Shown here: piece after piece, positions 42,263 to 51,022 of the stretch
Layout: every line of letters begins with the position of its first letter
How positions within the stretch are numbered: position 1 is the first letter of the stretch
Origin: Mesorhizobium sp. M1C.F.Ca.ET.210.01.1.1
GTDB taxonomy: Bacteria; Pseudomonadota; Alphaproteobacteria; Rhizobiales; Rhizobiaceae
Length of the DNA stretch: 64,000 nucleotides
Direction: 5' to 3'
Assembly: GCF_004791585.1 (NCBI RefSeq)
Contig: NZ_SRUU01000007.1
Span: forward strand, 1-64,000
Made by a program: the position numbers and the translations under genes
Notes under the pieces: model-generated
Told to the model about the DNA's origin: nothing
Database searches by the model: none
What the model saw: the letters and a program-made list of their open reading frames with translations, nothing else

Positions 42263-44142
42263 TGAAGGCCATCTATCGCTGGTTCGAGCACTGGGTCTAC
42301 CCGTTCCGCGAGCCCGCGACGCTTCGGCCACCCGCCAGCGTCGGCGGCTTTCTCTGGCACTATGTCGGGCAGGCGAAGCTCGCCTTCTTCGCCATGCTGA
42401 TCATTGGCGGCATCGCGCCGCTGGTCGAGGCCGGGCTGTTCTATTTCGTCGGACGGCTGGTCGATATCCTCGACCAGCTTCCCGGCGAGCGCAGCTGGCA
42501 CGCGTTGTGGACCGCCGCCGGGCCCGAGCTTCTGTTCATGGGCGCGGTGGTGCTGATCATCCGCACGGTGGTGGTCGGCCTGTCGGCACTGGTCGACGAG
42601 CAGACGATCACGCCGGGCTTCTACAATCTGGTGCGCTGGCAGGCGCACCGGCATGTCTCGCGCCAATCCTACGCCTTCTTCCAGAACGATTTCGCCGGCC
42701 GCATCTCCACCAAAGTCTGGCAGGCGGGGCAGGCGACGGGCGACCTGATGGAAAGCTTCATCGAGGTCGTCTGGTTCATGATCGTCTATACGGTGACCAC
42801 GCTGGCGCTGGTCGCGGGGCTCGACCTGCGGCTGGCGGTGCTGGTGGTGATCTGGATCACCGCCTTCGGCTGGCTGGCCAGGCTCTATCTGCCGACGATC
42901 CGCAAGCATGCCGAGGCGACCGCCGAGGCCGGCTCGATGATCACCGGGCGTATCGTCGATTCCTATTCCAATGTGCAGACGCTGAAGCTGTTCGCGGCCG
43001 ACGGCGACGATCGTTACATCCGCAACGGCTTCGACATCTATCTCGATGCGCTGCGGCCGTTCACGCGCCGGCTGACCGGCGTGCGCATGGCGCTGACGAC
43101 GCTCTCGGGCATCATGATCACAGCGATCGCCGCCTTTGCCATCTACCTCTGGGTCGAAGGCTCGATCACCGTCGGCGCCGTCGCCTTCACGCTTTCGCTG
43201 GTACTGAGGCTCAATATGCTGCTGGGACGGCTGATGGTGCAGCTCAACAGCATCCTCAGAAACCTCGGCGTGCTCGAGAATTCCAAGGCGCTGATCTCAC
43301 AGCCACTTGGGTTGGTTGATGCGCCGGACGCCAAGGAACTGGTGGTCGCGAGCGGCCGCATCGACCTCAGGAAGGTCACCTTCCACTACGGCAAGGGGGC
43401 GGGGGTTCTCGACGGCATCGACCTCGTCGTGCGGCCGGGCGAGAAGGTCGGGCTGGTCGGCCCGTCGGGCGCCGGCAAGACGACGCTCGCGAATCTCATC
43501 CTGCGCCTCTACGATCTCGAGGGCGGCAAGATCCTGATCGACGGCCAGGACATTGCGCAAGTGACGCAGAATTCGCTGCGCGGCAACATCGGCGTGGTCA
43601 GCCAGGACACGGCGCTGTTCCACCGCTCACTGCGCGACAACATCAAGCTCGGCATGCCTGATGCGTCCGACGCTGAAGTGATCGCCGCGGCGCGCAAAGC
43701 CGAGGCGCACGACTTTATCATGAGCCTGCGCGACAACCGCGAGCGCGTCGGCTACGAGGCCTATGTCGGCGAGCGCGGCGTCAAGCTCTCCGGCGGGCAG
43801 CGCCAGCGGGTGGCGATCGCCCGACTCTTCCTGAAAGACGCGCCGATCCTGATCCTCGACGAGGCGACCTCGGCGCTCGATTCCGACATCGAGGCGGCCA
43901 TCCAGGAGAATCTGGCGAGGCTGATGGAAGACAAGACGGTCATTGCCATCGCCCACCGGCTGTCGACGATTGCCGCGCTCGACCGGCTGGTCGTGCTCGA
44001 CGGCGGACGCATCGTCGAAGAGGGCACGCATGACGAGCTGGTCGCGCTCGACGGTCTCTATGCGCGGCTCTGGAAACGCCAGTCCGGCGGCTTCCTGTTC
44101 AACGAGGAAAGCGTGCTGGAAGAGACGCGGCCGGCGGAGTAG
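42259..44142 (+). CDS. ABC exporter half-transporter 2 (fused membrane/ATPase)
   Basis: 627 residues, same architecture as its upstream neighbour: six transmembrane helices, Walker A GPSGAGKTT (about 401-409), LSGGQRQRV (about 511) and LILDEATSALD. Both neighbours retain full ATP sites, unlike exporters with one degenerate site. ATG 42259 overlaps the previous stop (ATGATG; 42262 is an equal alternative). The two share closely related N-termini (FRWFENKLDPFP and YRWFEHWVYPFR), so they arose by tandem duplication. Confidence 0.9.
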   Translation: MMKAIYRWFEHWVYPFREPATLRPPASVGGFLWHYVGQAKLAFFAMLIIGGIAPLVEAGLFYFVGRLVDILDQLPGERSWHALWTAAGPELLFMGAVVLIIRTVVVGLSALVDEQTITPGFYNLVRWQAHRHVSRQSYAFFQNDFAGRISTKVWQAGQATGDLMESFIEVVWFMIVYTVTTLALVAGLDLRLAVLVVIWITAFGWLARLYLPTIRKHAEATAEAGSMITGRIVDSYSNVQTLKLFAADGDDRYIRNGFDIYLDALRPFTRRLTGVRMALTTLSGIMITAIAAFAIYLWVEGSITVGAVAFTLSLVLRLNMLLGRLMVQLNSILRNLGVLENSKALISQPLGLVDAPDAKELVVASGRIDLRKVTFHYGKGAGVLDGIDLVVRPGEKVGLVGPSGAGKTTLANLILRLYDLEGGKILIDGQDIAQVTQNSLRGNIGVVSQDTALFHRSLRDNIKLGMPDASDAEVIAAARKAEAHDFIMSLRDNRERVGYEAYVGERGVKLSGGQRQRVAIARLFLKDAPILILDEATSALDSDIEAAIQENLARLMEDKTVIAIAHRLSTIAALDRLVVLDGGRIVEEGTHDELVALDGLYARLWKRQSGGFLFNEESVLEETRPAE

Positions 44143-44151
44143 AACACAGCC

Positions 44152-44463
44152 ATGTCGGTCAGAATGCCCAGCAATTTCGGACGAAGCGGCGCCCAGGAAA
44201 GCGCGCTCGACCTGCTCGGTCACGAAATCCTGGCCGAGAAGGCGGCGGCGCTCGGTCGCGCCGGGCAGCGCGTCGAGGAGACGCTGTCAAAGCTGCGCGA
44301 AGACGGCGAGGGCGAGCATCGCAACCGGCTGCTCAAGGAGGCCGCGGCGGCCGTCCACGCCTATTTCATCCAGCGCGAGCTCTGCGGCTTTCGCAAGCAC
44401 GATGCGGTGATCCGCGAATACGATATCCCGAGGGCGGTGCTGGTCAGGCTCGGCGCGAGCTAG
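44152..44463 (+). CDS. Small conserved hypothetical protein (DUF6665-like)
   Basis: 103 residues, mostly helical (SALDLLGHEILAEKAAALGRA, RLLKEAAAAVHAYFIQREL), no signal or membrane segment. I believe it matches a rhizobial family labelled DUF6665, from memory only. It starts 9 bp after the second ABC exporter gene, so it is in that operon; its stop codon lies inside a perfect palindrome that should terminate the transcript. Function unknown. Confidence 0.75.
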   Translation: MSVRMPSNFGRSGAQESALDLLGHEILAEKAAALGRAGQRVEETLSKLREDGEGEHRNRLLKEAAAAVHAYFIQRELCGFRKHDAVIREYDIPRAVLVRLGAS

Positions 44464-44555
44464 AGCGGTTCGGCGATTCATAGAATCGCCGAACCGCTCT
44501 AAATATTTGTTTTTACGCAATTCCGGACGGAAAACCGTTACACACTTTTCCTGGC
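44462..44555. repeat. Dispersed palindromic element, family A, with perfect 18-bp arms
   Basis: AGAGCGGTTCGGCGATTC, ATA, then its exact complement (44463-44501), followed by a T-rich stretch and the second palindrome start ACGCAATTCCGGACGG. The 3' end is interrupted after TTTTCCTGG. Of all copies in the window this has the least diverged first palindrome. Position and structure make it a strong terminator for the ABC exporter operon. Confidence 0.85.
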
Positions 44556-44619
44556 TAGGCAGTTCCAGAAAATGCGCAGCGGGTTCCGTCTGGAATTCAG
44601 CAAGACAGGCGGCAGGCGC

Positions 44620-44964
44620 CTATTCCAGCCATTCGGTGATGAAGCTGCCGTTCTCGTGGATGTCCGTGGTCTCGAGCGGGCCAGGGCCGAGATTGGTGAA
44701 TTTGTGCGGCGTGCCGGCCGGCACGATGAGGATTTGGCCGGCCGAAGCCTCGATCTCCTGGTCGCCGACCGCGAACAAGGCGGTGCCGGAGCGGATGATG
44801 AAGATCTCCGCATAGGGGTGCTTATGCAGCCGCGGGCCGCCGCCAGCGTCCGGCAAATAGTTGAAGATCAGGCAGCTTTTCGAGCCGAAGGCGCCGCATT
44901 GCAGCTCGCCTTGCCAGCGGTCGGGCGCCTCCGCCCATCCATCACGCTCGATGACATGCGCCAT
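44620..44964 (-). CDS. Cupin-domain protein
   Basis: 114 residues forming one cupin barrel. Motif 1 is LHKHPYAEIFIIRSG (two histidines and a glutamate as metal ligands), motif 2 is ILIVPAGTPHKF. A cytosolic metal-binding small-molecule protein, perhaps an isomerase, dioxygenase or ligand sensor; I cannot name the substrate. ATG 44964 (MAHVIERDGW) is the natural domain start, with only a weak ribosome-binding site. Divergent from petA. Confidence 0.85.
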   Translation of the reverse strand: MAHVIERDGWAEAPDRWQGELQCGAFGSKSCLIFNYLPDAGGGPRLHKHPYAEIFIIRSGTALFAVGDQEIEASAGQILIVPAGTPHKFTNLGPGPLETTDIHENGSFITEWLE

Positions 44965-45128
44965 GGCTGGAGAATAGACCGTCCCAGCGACCGCTGTCGA
45001 GGCGAAGAGGCACACGATTTCGTCGCCGATTCCCAGGAGTTTCAACGCATCCGGCGGCCTGCCGGCTGGCTGCTCGCCGGGGCCGCGTGACGCAGCCGCG
45101 ACAATCTGCCCATGTGCCTTCACCCGTC

Positions 45129-45157
45129 TGGACAAAAACGGGCTTCACGCATAAACC
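45129..45157 (+). promoter_or_regulatory. Candidate promoter for the petABC operon
   Basis: TGGACA, 17 bp, TAAACC, about 120 bp upstream of petA. It is the best promoter-like pair in the 312-bp divergent region between the cupin gene and petA (44965-45276); nothing else of note is seen there except a short CCCGT/ACGGG dyad overlapping this site (45123-45142). Confidence 0.35.
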
Positions 45158-45276
45158 GAACTCCAAATGCCGGAGGAATTCGCTAGCCTGTTCGCCATGC
45201 GCTGTCGGGCCGGCGCGATTGAGCGGGGACAAGGCTCGGCCGCCGGCACGCAAAGAGGCGAAAGGATCAGGCACCC

Positions 45277-45837
45277 GTGAGCGCAACCGACATCCACGAT
45301 CCCAACCGTCGCGATTTTCTCTACATTGCCACCGGCATGGCCGGCGTGGTCGGCGCGGGCGCCGTCGCCTGGCCGTTCATCGACCAGATGCAGCCGGATG
45401 CCTCGACGTTGGCGTTGGCTTCGGTCGAGGTCGATGTCTCCTCGCTGCAGCCCGGCAGCTCGCTGATCGTGAAGTGGCGCGGCAAGCCGGTCGTGGTGCG
45501 CAACCGCACCGAGAAAGAGATGAAGGACGGCGAGGGGGTCAACCTCAATGACCTCAAGGATCCGATCGCCCGCAACGCCAACCTGCCGGCCGACGCGCCG
45601 GCGACCGACGCCAACCGCACCACTCCCGGCAAGGAAGCCTGGATGGTGATGGTGCAGGTCTGCACCCATCTGGGCTGTATCCCGCTCGGCCAGGAAGGTG
45701 ATTTCGGCGGCTGGTTCTGCCCGTGCCACGGCTCGCAGTACGACACAGCTGGCCGCATCCGCAAAGGCCCGGCGCCCGAGAACATGGCGATCCCGGTATT
45801 CAAATTCATTTCCGATACCAAGATCCTTATCGGCTGA
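45277..45837 (+). CDS. petA: Ubiquinol-cytochrome c reductase, Rieske iron-sulfur subunit
   Basis: 186 residues. N-terminal Tat-type [10 protein letters not shown] (RR at 11-12) and one transmembrane anchor (about 14-34). The [2Fe-2S] ligands are C129 and H131 (CTHLGC) and C148/H151 (CPCHGS), with the disulfide pair C134/C150. It transfers electrons from ubiquinol to cytochrome c1 at the periplasmic face. The start is a GTG with AAAGGA upstream. First gene of petABC. Confidence 0.96.
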   Translation: MSATDIHDPNRRDFLYIATGMAGVVGAGAVAWPFIDQMQPDASTLALASVEVDVSSLQPGSSLIVKWRGKPVVVRNRTEKEMKDGEGVNLNDLKDPIARNANLPADAPATDANRTTPGKEAWMVMVQVCTHLGCIPLGQEGDFGGWFCPCHGSQYDTAGRIRKGPAPENMAIPVFKFISDTKILIG

Positions 45838-45853
45838 GGCAGGGGATATTTCG

Positions 45854-47155
45854 ATGAGCGAGGGACACTCCACCTACACGCCGAAGACCGGCATCGGACG
45901 CTGGTTCGACGCCCGCATGCCGCTGCCCAGGCTGGTCTATGACAGCTTTGTCGCCTATCCGGTGCCGCGCAACCTCAACTACATGTGGACGTTCGGCGGC
46001 ATCCTGTCGATCATGCTGGCCTCGCAGATCCTGACCGGCATCGTGCTCGCCATGCACTACACGTCGGACACCACTCTCGCCTTCGATTCGGTCGAGAAGA
46101 TCATGCGCGACGTGAATTCGGGGTGGCTGTTGCGCTATCTCCATTCCAACGGCGCCTCCTTCTTCTTCGTCGCCGTCTACATCCACATCTTCCGCGGCCT
46201 TTTCTACGGCTCCTACAAGGCGCCGCGTGAGCTCTTGTGGATCCTCGGCTGCATCATCTACCTGCTGATGATGGCGACCGGCTTCATGGGCTACGTGCTG
46301 CCCTGGGGACAGATGAGCTTCTGGGGCGCCACCGTCATCACCGGCTTCTTCAGCGCCATTCCGCTGGTCGGCAACTGGATCCAGGAGCTGCTGCTCGGCG
46401 GTTTCGCCGTCGACAACCCGACGCTGAACCGCTTCTTCGCGCTGCATTACCTGTTGCCGTTCATGATTGCAGGCGTCGTCGTGCTGCACATCTGGGCGCT
46501 GCATGTCGTCGGCCAGTCGAACCCGACCGGCATCGAGGTCAAGTCGAAGACCGACACGGTCGCCTTCACGCCCTATGCGACCATCAAGGACGCGTTCGGC
46601 ATGATCGTGTTCCTGATCTTCTTCGCCTATTTCGTCTTCTACCTGCCGAACTATCTCGGCCACCCGGACAACTACACGGTCGCCAACCCGCTGAAGACGC
46701 CGGCCCACATCGTTCCGGAATGGTACTTCCTGCCGTTCTACGCGATCCTGCGCGCCATCACCTTCAACATCGGGCCGATCAACTCCAAGCTCGGCGGCGT
46801 GCTGTGCATGTTCGGCGCAATCGCCATGCTGTTCCTGGTGCCTTGGCTCGACACCTCCAAGGTGCGCTCGGCGGTCTACCGGCCCTGGTACAAGCTGTTC
46901 TTCTGGCTGTTCGTGGCCGACGCCATCCTGCTTGGATGGCTGGGCTCGCAGCCGGCCGAAGGCAGCTACGTGTTCATGGCGCAGATGGCGACGCTGTTCT
47001 ACTTCGCCTTCTTCCTGGTGGTCATGCCGGTGCTCGGCCTGATCGAGACGCCGCGCAGGCTGCCGAACTCGATCACCGAAGCGGTGCTGGAAAAGAACAA
47101 GGGCGGCAGCGGACATCCTGCGCGCGCTGCGGCCGCGCCGGAAACCAAGGGCTGA
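45854..47155 (+). CDS. petB: Ubiquinol-cytochrome c reductase, cytochrome b subunit
   Basis: 433 residues with eight transmembrane helices, the paired haem histidines in the HSNGASFFF and [15 protein letters not shown] regions, and the quinol-site PEWYF motif (about 290-294; [12 protein letters not shown]). Not fused to cytochrome c1, unlike the FbcH precursor of Bradyrhizobium. ATG 45854 follows an AGGGGA. It lies 16 bp after petA and 20 bp before petC. Confidence 0.97.
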   Translation: MSEGHSTYTPKTGIGRWFDARMPLPRLVYDSFVAYPVPRNLNYMWTFGGILSIMLASQILTGIVLAMHYTSDTTLAFDSVEKIMRDVNSGWLLRYLHSNGASFFFVAVYIHIFRGLFYGSYKAPRELLWILGCIIYLLMMATGFMGYVLPWGQMSFWGATVITGFFSAIPLVGNWIQELLLGGFAVDNPTLNRFFALHYLLPFMIAGVVVLHIWALHVVGQSNPTGIEVKSKTDTVAFTPYATIKDAFGMIVFLIFFAYFVFYLPNYLGHPDNYTVANPLKTPAHIVPEWYFLPFYAILRAITFNIGPINSKLGGVLCMFGAIAMLFLVPWLDTSKVRSAVYRPWYKLFFWLFVADAILLGWLGSQPAEGSYVFMAQMATLFYFAFFLVVMPVLGLIETPRRLPNSITEAVLEKNKGGSGHPARAAAAPETKG

Positions 47156-47175
47156 GAATCTAAGGGGATTTGGGT

Positions 47176-48033
47176 ATGAAAAAGATTCTCACCTCGCTGG
47201 CGCTGCTCGGCCTGGTGGTCGCGGGAACCGCGGCCATCGCGGCCGAAGAGGAACACAACGCGGCCGCGCCGACGCATTTCCCGATCAATGAGCCGAAGGA
47301 AATGAGCTGGAGCTTCGCCGGCCCGTTCGGCACCTACGACAAGGCGCAGCTGCAGCGCGGCCTGAAAGTGTACAAGGAAGTCTGCTCGGCCTGCCACTCG
47401 ATGAACCTGGTGGCGTTCCGCACGCTGGAAGGCCTCGGCTATTCGGAAGGGCAGGTGAAGACGCTGGCTGCCGAATACACCATCCATGACGGCCCGAACG
47501 ATGCCGGCGACATGTTCGACCGTCCCGGCAAGCCGTCGGATCATTTCCCGGCGCCGTTCCCGAACGAGCAGGCTGCTGCTGCCGCCAATGGCGGCGCCGC
47601 GCCGCCCGACATGTCGCTGCTCGCCAAGGCGCGCGGCGTCGAGCGCGGCTTCCCGCGCTTCGTCTTCGACATCTTCACCCAGTACGCCCAGGGCGGCCCG
47701 GACTACATCCACTCGCTCTTGACCGGCTACGACCAGACGCCGCCGGCCGGCATGGTGATCCCGGAAGGCACGCACTACAATCCGTACTTCCTGTCCGGCG
47801 TGTCGCTGAAGATGCCGAAGCCGCTCTCGGACGGCCAGGTGACCTATGACGACGGCTCGCCGCAGACGGTGGACCAGTATGCCCGCGACGTTTCGGCCTT
47901 CCTGATGTGGGCCGCCGAGCCGCATCTCGAGGACCGCAAGAAGACCGGTTTCCGCGTGCTGGTGTTCCTGCTGCTCTTTGGCGCCCTGGTCTACATGACC
48001 AAGCGCAAGGTGTGGGCCGAGGTGGCGCACTGA
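47176..48033 (+). CDS. petC: Ubiquinol-cytochrome c reductase, cytochrome c1 subunit
   Basis: 285 residues with a signal peptide (about 1-23), covalent haem motif C70-SA-C73-H74, an axial methionine in GVSLKMPKPL, and a C-terminal membrane anchor (about 258-275). It passes electrons from the Rieske protein to soluble cytochrome c. ATG 47176 with AAGGGGA upstream is preferred over an in-frame TTG two codons earlier. Last gene of the bc1 operon, followed by a strong terminator. Confidence 0.96.
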   Translation: MKKILTSLALLGLVVAGTAAIAAEEEHNAAAPTHFPINEPKEMSWSFAGPFGTYDKAQLQRGLKVYKEVCSACHSMNLVAFRTLEGLGYSEGQVKTLAAEYTIHDGPNDAGDMFDRPGKPSDHFPAPFPNEQAAAAANGGAAPPDMSLLAKARGVERGFPRFVFDIFTQYAQGGPDYIHSLLTGYDQTPPAGMVIPEGTHYNPYFLSGVSLKMPKPLSDGQVTYDDGSPQTVDQYARDVSAFLMWAAEPHLEDRKKTGFRVLVFLLLFGALVYMTKRKVWAEVAH

Positions 48034-48057
48034 GCTGCCCTTGGCCGGAAAAATGCG

Positions 48058-48081
48058 AGGGCGCCGAACGGCGCCCTTTTC
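48058..48081 (+). terminator. Rho-independent terminator after petC
   Basis: GGGCGCC, 4-nt loop, GGCGCCC, then TTTTCTTTT. It is 25 bp after the petC stop and 35 bp before apt, so apt is probably expressed from its own start or by readthrough. Confidence 0.85.
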
Positions 48082-48114
48082 TTTTCTGCCGCTTGCCGGC
48101 AAAACTGTGCGGCA

Positions 48115-48675
48115 ATGGATCAACCGACCATGAAATCTTCCCTCGAAGAGACGCTGCTTTCGGCCATCCGCACGATCCCGGACTACCCGAAACCCGGCAT
48201 CCTGTTCCGCGACATCACCACGCTGCTTGGCGATGCGCGCGCTTTCCGCCGTGCCATCGACGAGCTGGTGCATCCCTATGCCGGGCTCAAGGTCGACAAG
48301 ATTGCCGGCATCGAGGCGCGCGGCTTCATCCTGGGCGGCGCCGTGGCGCACCAGCTCTCGGCAGGCTTCGTGCCGATCCGCAAGAAGGGCAAGCTGCCTT
48401 ACGAAACGGTGCGCGTCGCCTACAGCCTGGAATACGGGCTGGACGAGATGGAGATGCACAAGGACGGTGTTTTAGAGGGCGAGAAGGTGATCCTGGTCGA
48501 CGACCTGATTGCCACCGGCGGCACGGCGGAAGCGGCGGTGAAGCTGCTTAGGCAGATCGGCGCCGACATCGTCGCCGCCTGCTTCGTCATCGACCTGCCG
48601 GATCTCGGCGGACGCCAGAGACTGGAAGCGCTCGGCGTGCCGGTCAGGACGCTGATCGGGTTCGAGGGGCATTAG
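48115..48675 (+). CDS. apt: Adenine phosphoribosyltransferase
   Basis: 186 residues. The PRPP-binding motif [17 protein letters not shown] and the N-terminal [16 protein letters not shown] hood region identify Apt, which salvages adenine to AMP. Either ATG 48115 or ATG 48130 ([10 protein letters not shown]) can be the start; neither has a strong ribosome-binding site. It follows petC after a terminator, an order common in rhizobia. Confidence 0.95.
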   Translation: MDQPTMKSSLEETLLSAIRTIPDYPKPGILFRDITTLLGDARAFRRAIDELVHPYAGLKVDKIAGIEARGFILGGAVAHQLSAGFVPIRKKGKLPYETVRVAYSLEYGLDEMEMHKDGVLEGEKVILVDDLIATGGTAEAAVKLLRQIGADIVAACFVIDLPDLGGRQRLEALGVPVRTLIGFEGH

Positions 48676-48682
48676 CTCTTCC

Positions 48683-48822
48683 CCTTCTCCCCTTGTGGGA
48701 GAAGGTGTCGCCGAAGGCGACGGACGAGGGGTGCTCCAGGAAAAACCAGCGTCTTCGCTTGAACACCCCTCATCCGTCTCGGCGCGTCGCACCGATCCAC
48801 CTTCTCCCACATGGGGAGAAGG
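48683..48822. repeat. Dispersed palindromic element, family B, full copy
   Basis: 140 bp, highly similar to 24364-24509 over the terminal ~50 bp on each side, with a more diverged centre (GGAAAAACCAGCGTCTTCG). Terminal inverted repeats are near perfect. It fills the gap between convergent apt and the first MaoC-type gene. Confidence 0.85.
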
Positions 48823-48828
48823 GAAGGG

Positions 48829-49299
48829 CTACTCCACCTTCACCAGCACGGCGCTGTCGAACTCGATGACCTTGTCGCCGGTCGAATCGAAAGCCTCACA
48901 GCGCAGCGTCAGCAGATGCCAGCCGCGACGAGCGGCAAGCGGGCGATGGGCGAGCGCGTTGCGCATGAAGGTCACGGTCTCGCCGGCATAGACCGGCTTC
49001 AGCCATTTGAGGTTCTTGAAGCCGGGTGACGGCCCAAATTCCGGCTGCGGACCGGGGCCCGTCCAGCGCACGCCCTCGGTCTCCATGCGCTTTTCGAGGT
49101 TGTATTTCATCCAGGTGGCGGCGGTGTGCCAGCCGGAGGCGCAGAGCCCGCCAAGCACGCTCTTCTTGGCCGCCTCCTCGTCGACATGGAAGATTTGCGG
49201 ATCGTATTTCCTGGCGAACGCCTTGATCTCGTCCGCTTCGAACTTGTGCGAGCCGAGCGTGACGGTTTCGCCGATGAGGAAGTACTCGTCGAGGGTCAC
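48829..49299 (-). CDS. MaoC-like (R)-hydratase/dehydratase 2
   Basis: 156 residues from GTG 49299 (MTLDEYFLIGETVTLGSHKF). Hot-dog fold with the MaoC hydratase motif FARKYDPQIFHVDEEAAKKS (catalytic D and H) and the GLCASGWHTAA segment. It would hydrate or dehydrate an enoyl-CoA or related thioester. Its start overlaps the stop of the preceding MaoC gene by 4 bp, so the two are translationally coupled and may form a mixed dimer. The longer upstream frame only overlaps the neighbour in another phase. Confidence 0.85.
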   Translation of the reverse strand: MTLDEYFLIGETVTLGSHKFEADEIKAFARKYDPQIFHVDEEAAKKSVLGGLCASGWHTAATWMKYNLEKRMETEGVRWTGPGPQPEFGPSPGFKNLKWLKPVYAGETVTFMRNALAHRPLAARRGWHLLTLRCEAFDSTGDKVIEFDSAVLVKVE

Positions 49300-49757
49300 G
49301 CGGCGGCCTCCCGGGTCAGGAACATGCCGGTGTTCTCGAGCTCGAAGACGCATTCGCCGCGCTGGTTGAACAATTCGCTGCGCATGCTGACCAAGCCGAG
49401 CTGGGACCTCGATTTGGACTGGCGCTTGGAAAGCACGGTGACTGTGCCGGTAAGCCGATCGCCGGCCAGAACCGGCTTCTTCCATTTTACATGCTCGATG
49501 CCGGGCGAGCCTTGCGAGGTCGAATCGAGCAGGAAGGCGTCGCACAGCATACGCATGAACATCGCGCAGGTGTGCCAGCCCGAAGCCGAAAGGCCACCCA
49601 GGATGCTCGCCTTGCCGGCCTCCTCGTCGAGATGCATCGGCTGCGCATCGAACTCGCTGGCGAATTCGATGATCTCGGCCGCGCTTACAGATTTGCTGCC
49701 GAGGTCGAGCGAGGCGCCCTCGACGAAATCCTCGTAGGCCCAGGTCTTTCCGGTCAT
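49296..49757 (-). CDS. MaoC-like (R)-hydratase/dehydratase 1
   Basis: 153 residues from ATG 49757 (MTGKTWAYEDFVEGASLDLG). Same hot-dog fold with the FASEFDAQPMHLDEEAGKAS catalytic stretch and GLSASGWHTCAMFMR. GTG 49802 is an alternative start. It is about 45% similar by eye to the downstream copy, so a tandem duplication. Physiological substrate unknown; the pair could act on enoyl-CoA intermediates. Confidence 0.85.
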   Translation of the reverse strand: MTGKTWAYEDFVEGASLDLGSKSVSAAEIIEFASEFDAQPMHLDEEAGKASILGGLSASGWHTCAMFMRMLCDAFLLDSTSQGSPGIEHVKWKKPVLAGDRLTGTVTVLSKRQSKSRSQLGLVSMRSELFNQRGECVFELENTGMFLTREAAA

Positions 49758-49871
49758 GTCGGCAATCCGGTTGGCGAATGCGTGAAACCTAAGGTTGGGC
49801 ACCCCGGATGACGGCCCAAGGCAATTTGGTCAAGTCCTTTCTGGTAAGCCAGCTGTCGCCGACCGATAGTG

Positions 49872-50846
49872 TCAGAGCCAGCCGCGGCGGCGAAAATACC
49901 AGAAGGGCAGGATCGCCGAGACCACCATCAGGCCGATGGCGAAGGGATAGCCGAACTCCCATTTGAGCTCGGGGATGACGTCGAAGTTCATGCCGTAGAT
50001 CGAGGCGACCAGCGTCGGCGGCAGGAAGATGACGGCGGCGACCGAGAAGATCTTGATGATGGCGTTCTGCTCGATCGAGATCATGCCGAGCGTGGCATCG
50101 AGCAGGAAGGAGATCTTCTGCGACAGGAAGGTGGCGTGGTCGGCGAGCGACAGCACGTCGCGCGACAGCGTCTTGATGCGGGCCCGCACATCCTTGCTCA
50201 TCTTGGTCTGGGCCGCGACATGGGCGAGAAAGCCGGCCAGGCGCTGCAGCGAGATCAGGCTGTCGCGGACGGAGGATGCGAGGTCCTCCTTGCGGCCGAT
50301 GCCTTTCAAGAGCTCCTGGAAATCGCGGTTGCGCTTCGAGGCCTTGGTCGAGCGCGCCTCGAAGATGTCGCGCGAGATCGCTTCCACATCGCGCCCGGCG
50401 CGCTCCAGGATGTCGGCGAGCCGGTCGACGATCGCCTCCAGGAGGCCAATCAGGATGGTGTCGCCGCTGGTGCAGCCGGTCGCCACCTTCTCGGCGCGCA
50501 GCGGGAAGGTCTTGAAGGCCTTGGGCTCGTGGTAGCGGATGGTGATCAGCCTCTTGCCGGCGAGCGCGAAAGTCACCGGCGACATCAGCGGGTCGTCGGC
50601 CTCGGTCTGGGCCGGCAGCACGGCAGTCATGAAGTAGCCGCCGTCCTCGACATAGAGGCGGCTGGAAATCTCGATCTCTTCCATCTCCTCGCGCGTCGGG
50701 ATGGCGATGCCCAGCCAGCTCTCGATGCGGGCCTCTTCCTCCTTGGTGGGGTTGAAGAGGTCGGCCCAGACCACCCTGTCGCCTTCCGCCGCGAGATCGT
50801 CGGTGGGGCGCAGGCGATCATTGTCCACGACGAAGGCCTTGATCAT
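49872..50846 (-). CDS. corA: CorA-type magnesium/cobalt transporter
   Basis: 324 residues from ATG 50846 (MIKAFVVDNDRL). A soluble N-terminal funnel domain is followed by two C-terminal transmembrane helices; the conserved pore motif reads YGMNF just after the first (ASIYGMNFDVIPE). The C-terminus is basic (FRRRGWL). It is a homopentameric Mg2+ channel of the inner membrane. Monocistronic by spacing. No Mg-responsive leader is apparent in the 176 bp upstream (50847-51022). Confidence 0.94.
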   Translation of the reverse strand: MIKAFVVDNDRLRPTDDLAAEGDRVVWADLFNPTKEEEARIESWLGIAIPTREEMEEIEISSRLYVEDGGYFMTAVLPAQTEADDPLMSPVTFALAGKRLITIRYHEPKAFKTFPLRAEKVATGCTSGDTILIGLLEAIVDRLADILERAGRDVEAISRDIFEARSTKASKRNRDFQELLKGIGRKEDLASSVRDSLISLQRLAGFLAHVAAQTKMSKDVRARIKTLSRDVLSLADHATFLSQKISFLLDATLGMISIEQNAIIKIFSVAAVIFLPPTLVASIYGMNFDVIPELKWEFGYPFAIGLMVVSAILPFWYFRRRGWL

Positions 50847-51022
50847 CGCCGGGTCTCCCTTGCTGGAGCAAAGAGATTTCGTTCGAAGCGTCATCCAGAA
50901 CTGCGTGGGCCTTGTGGAGCCCACGAGCACCGGCCGCTTAGCCCCGCAGCATCACGAGGTCAAGACAGGCACCGACCTCCGGCCGGGAGACCGGCAGTTA
51001 CGCTGGACAAAACAAGGCAATG

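Noticed and set aside
40157..42331. 724-codon minus-strand frame opposite the first ABC exporter
   Set aside because: Pure antisense of a gene with Walker A, signature and Walker B motifs; no family features of its own.
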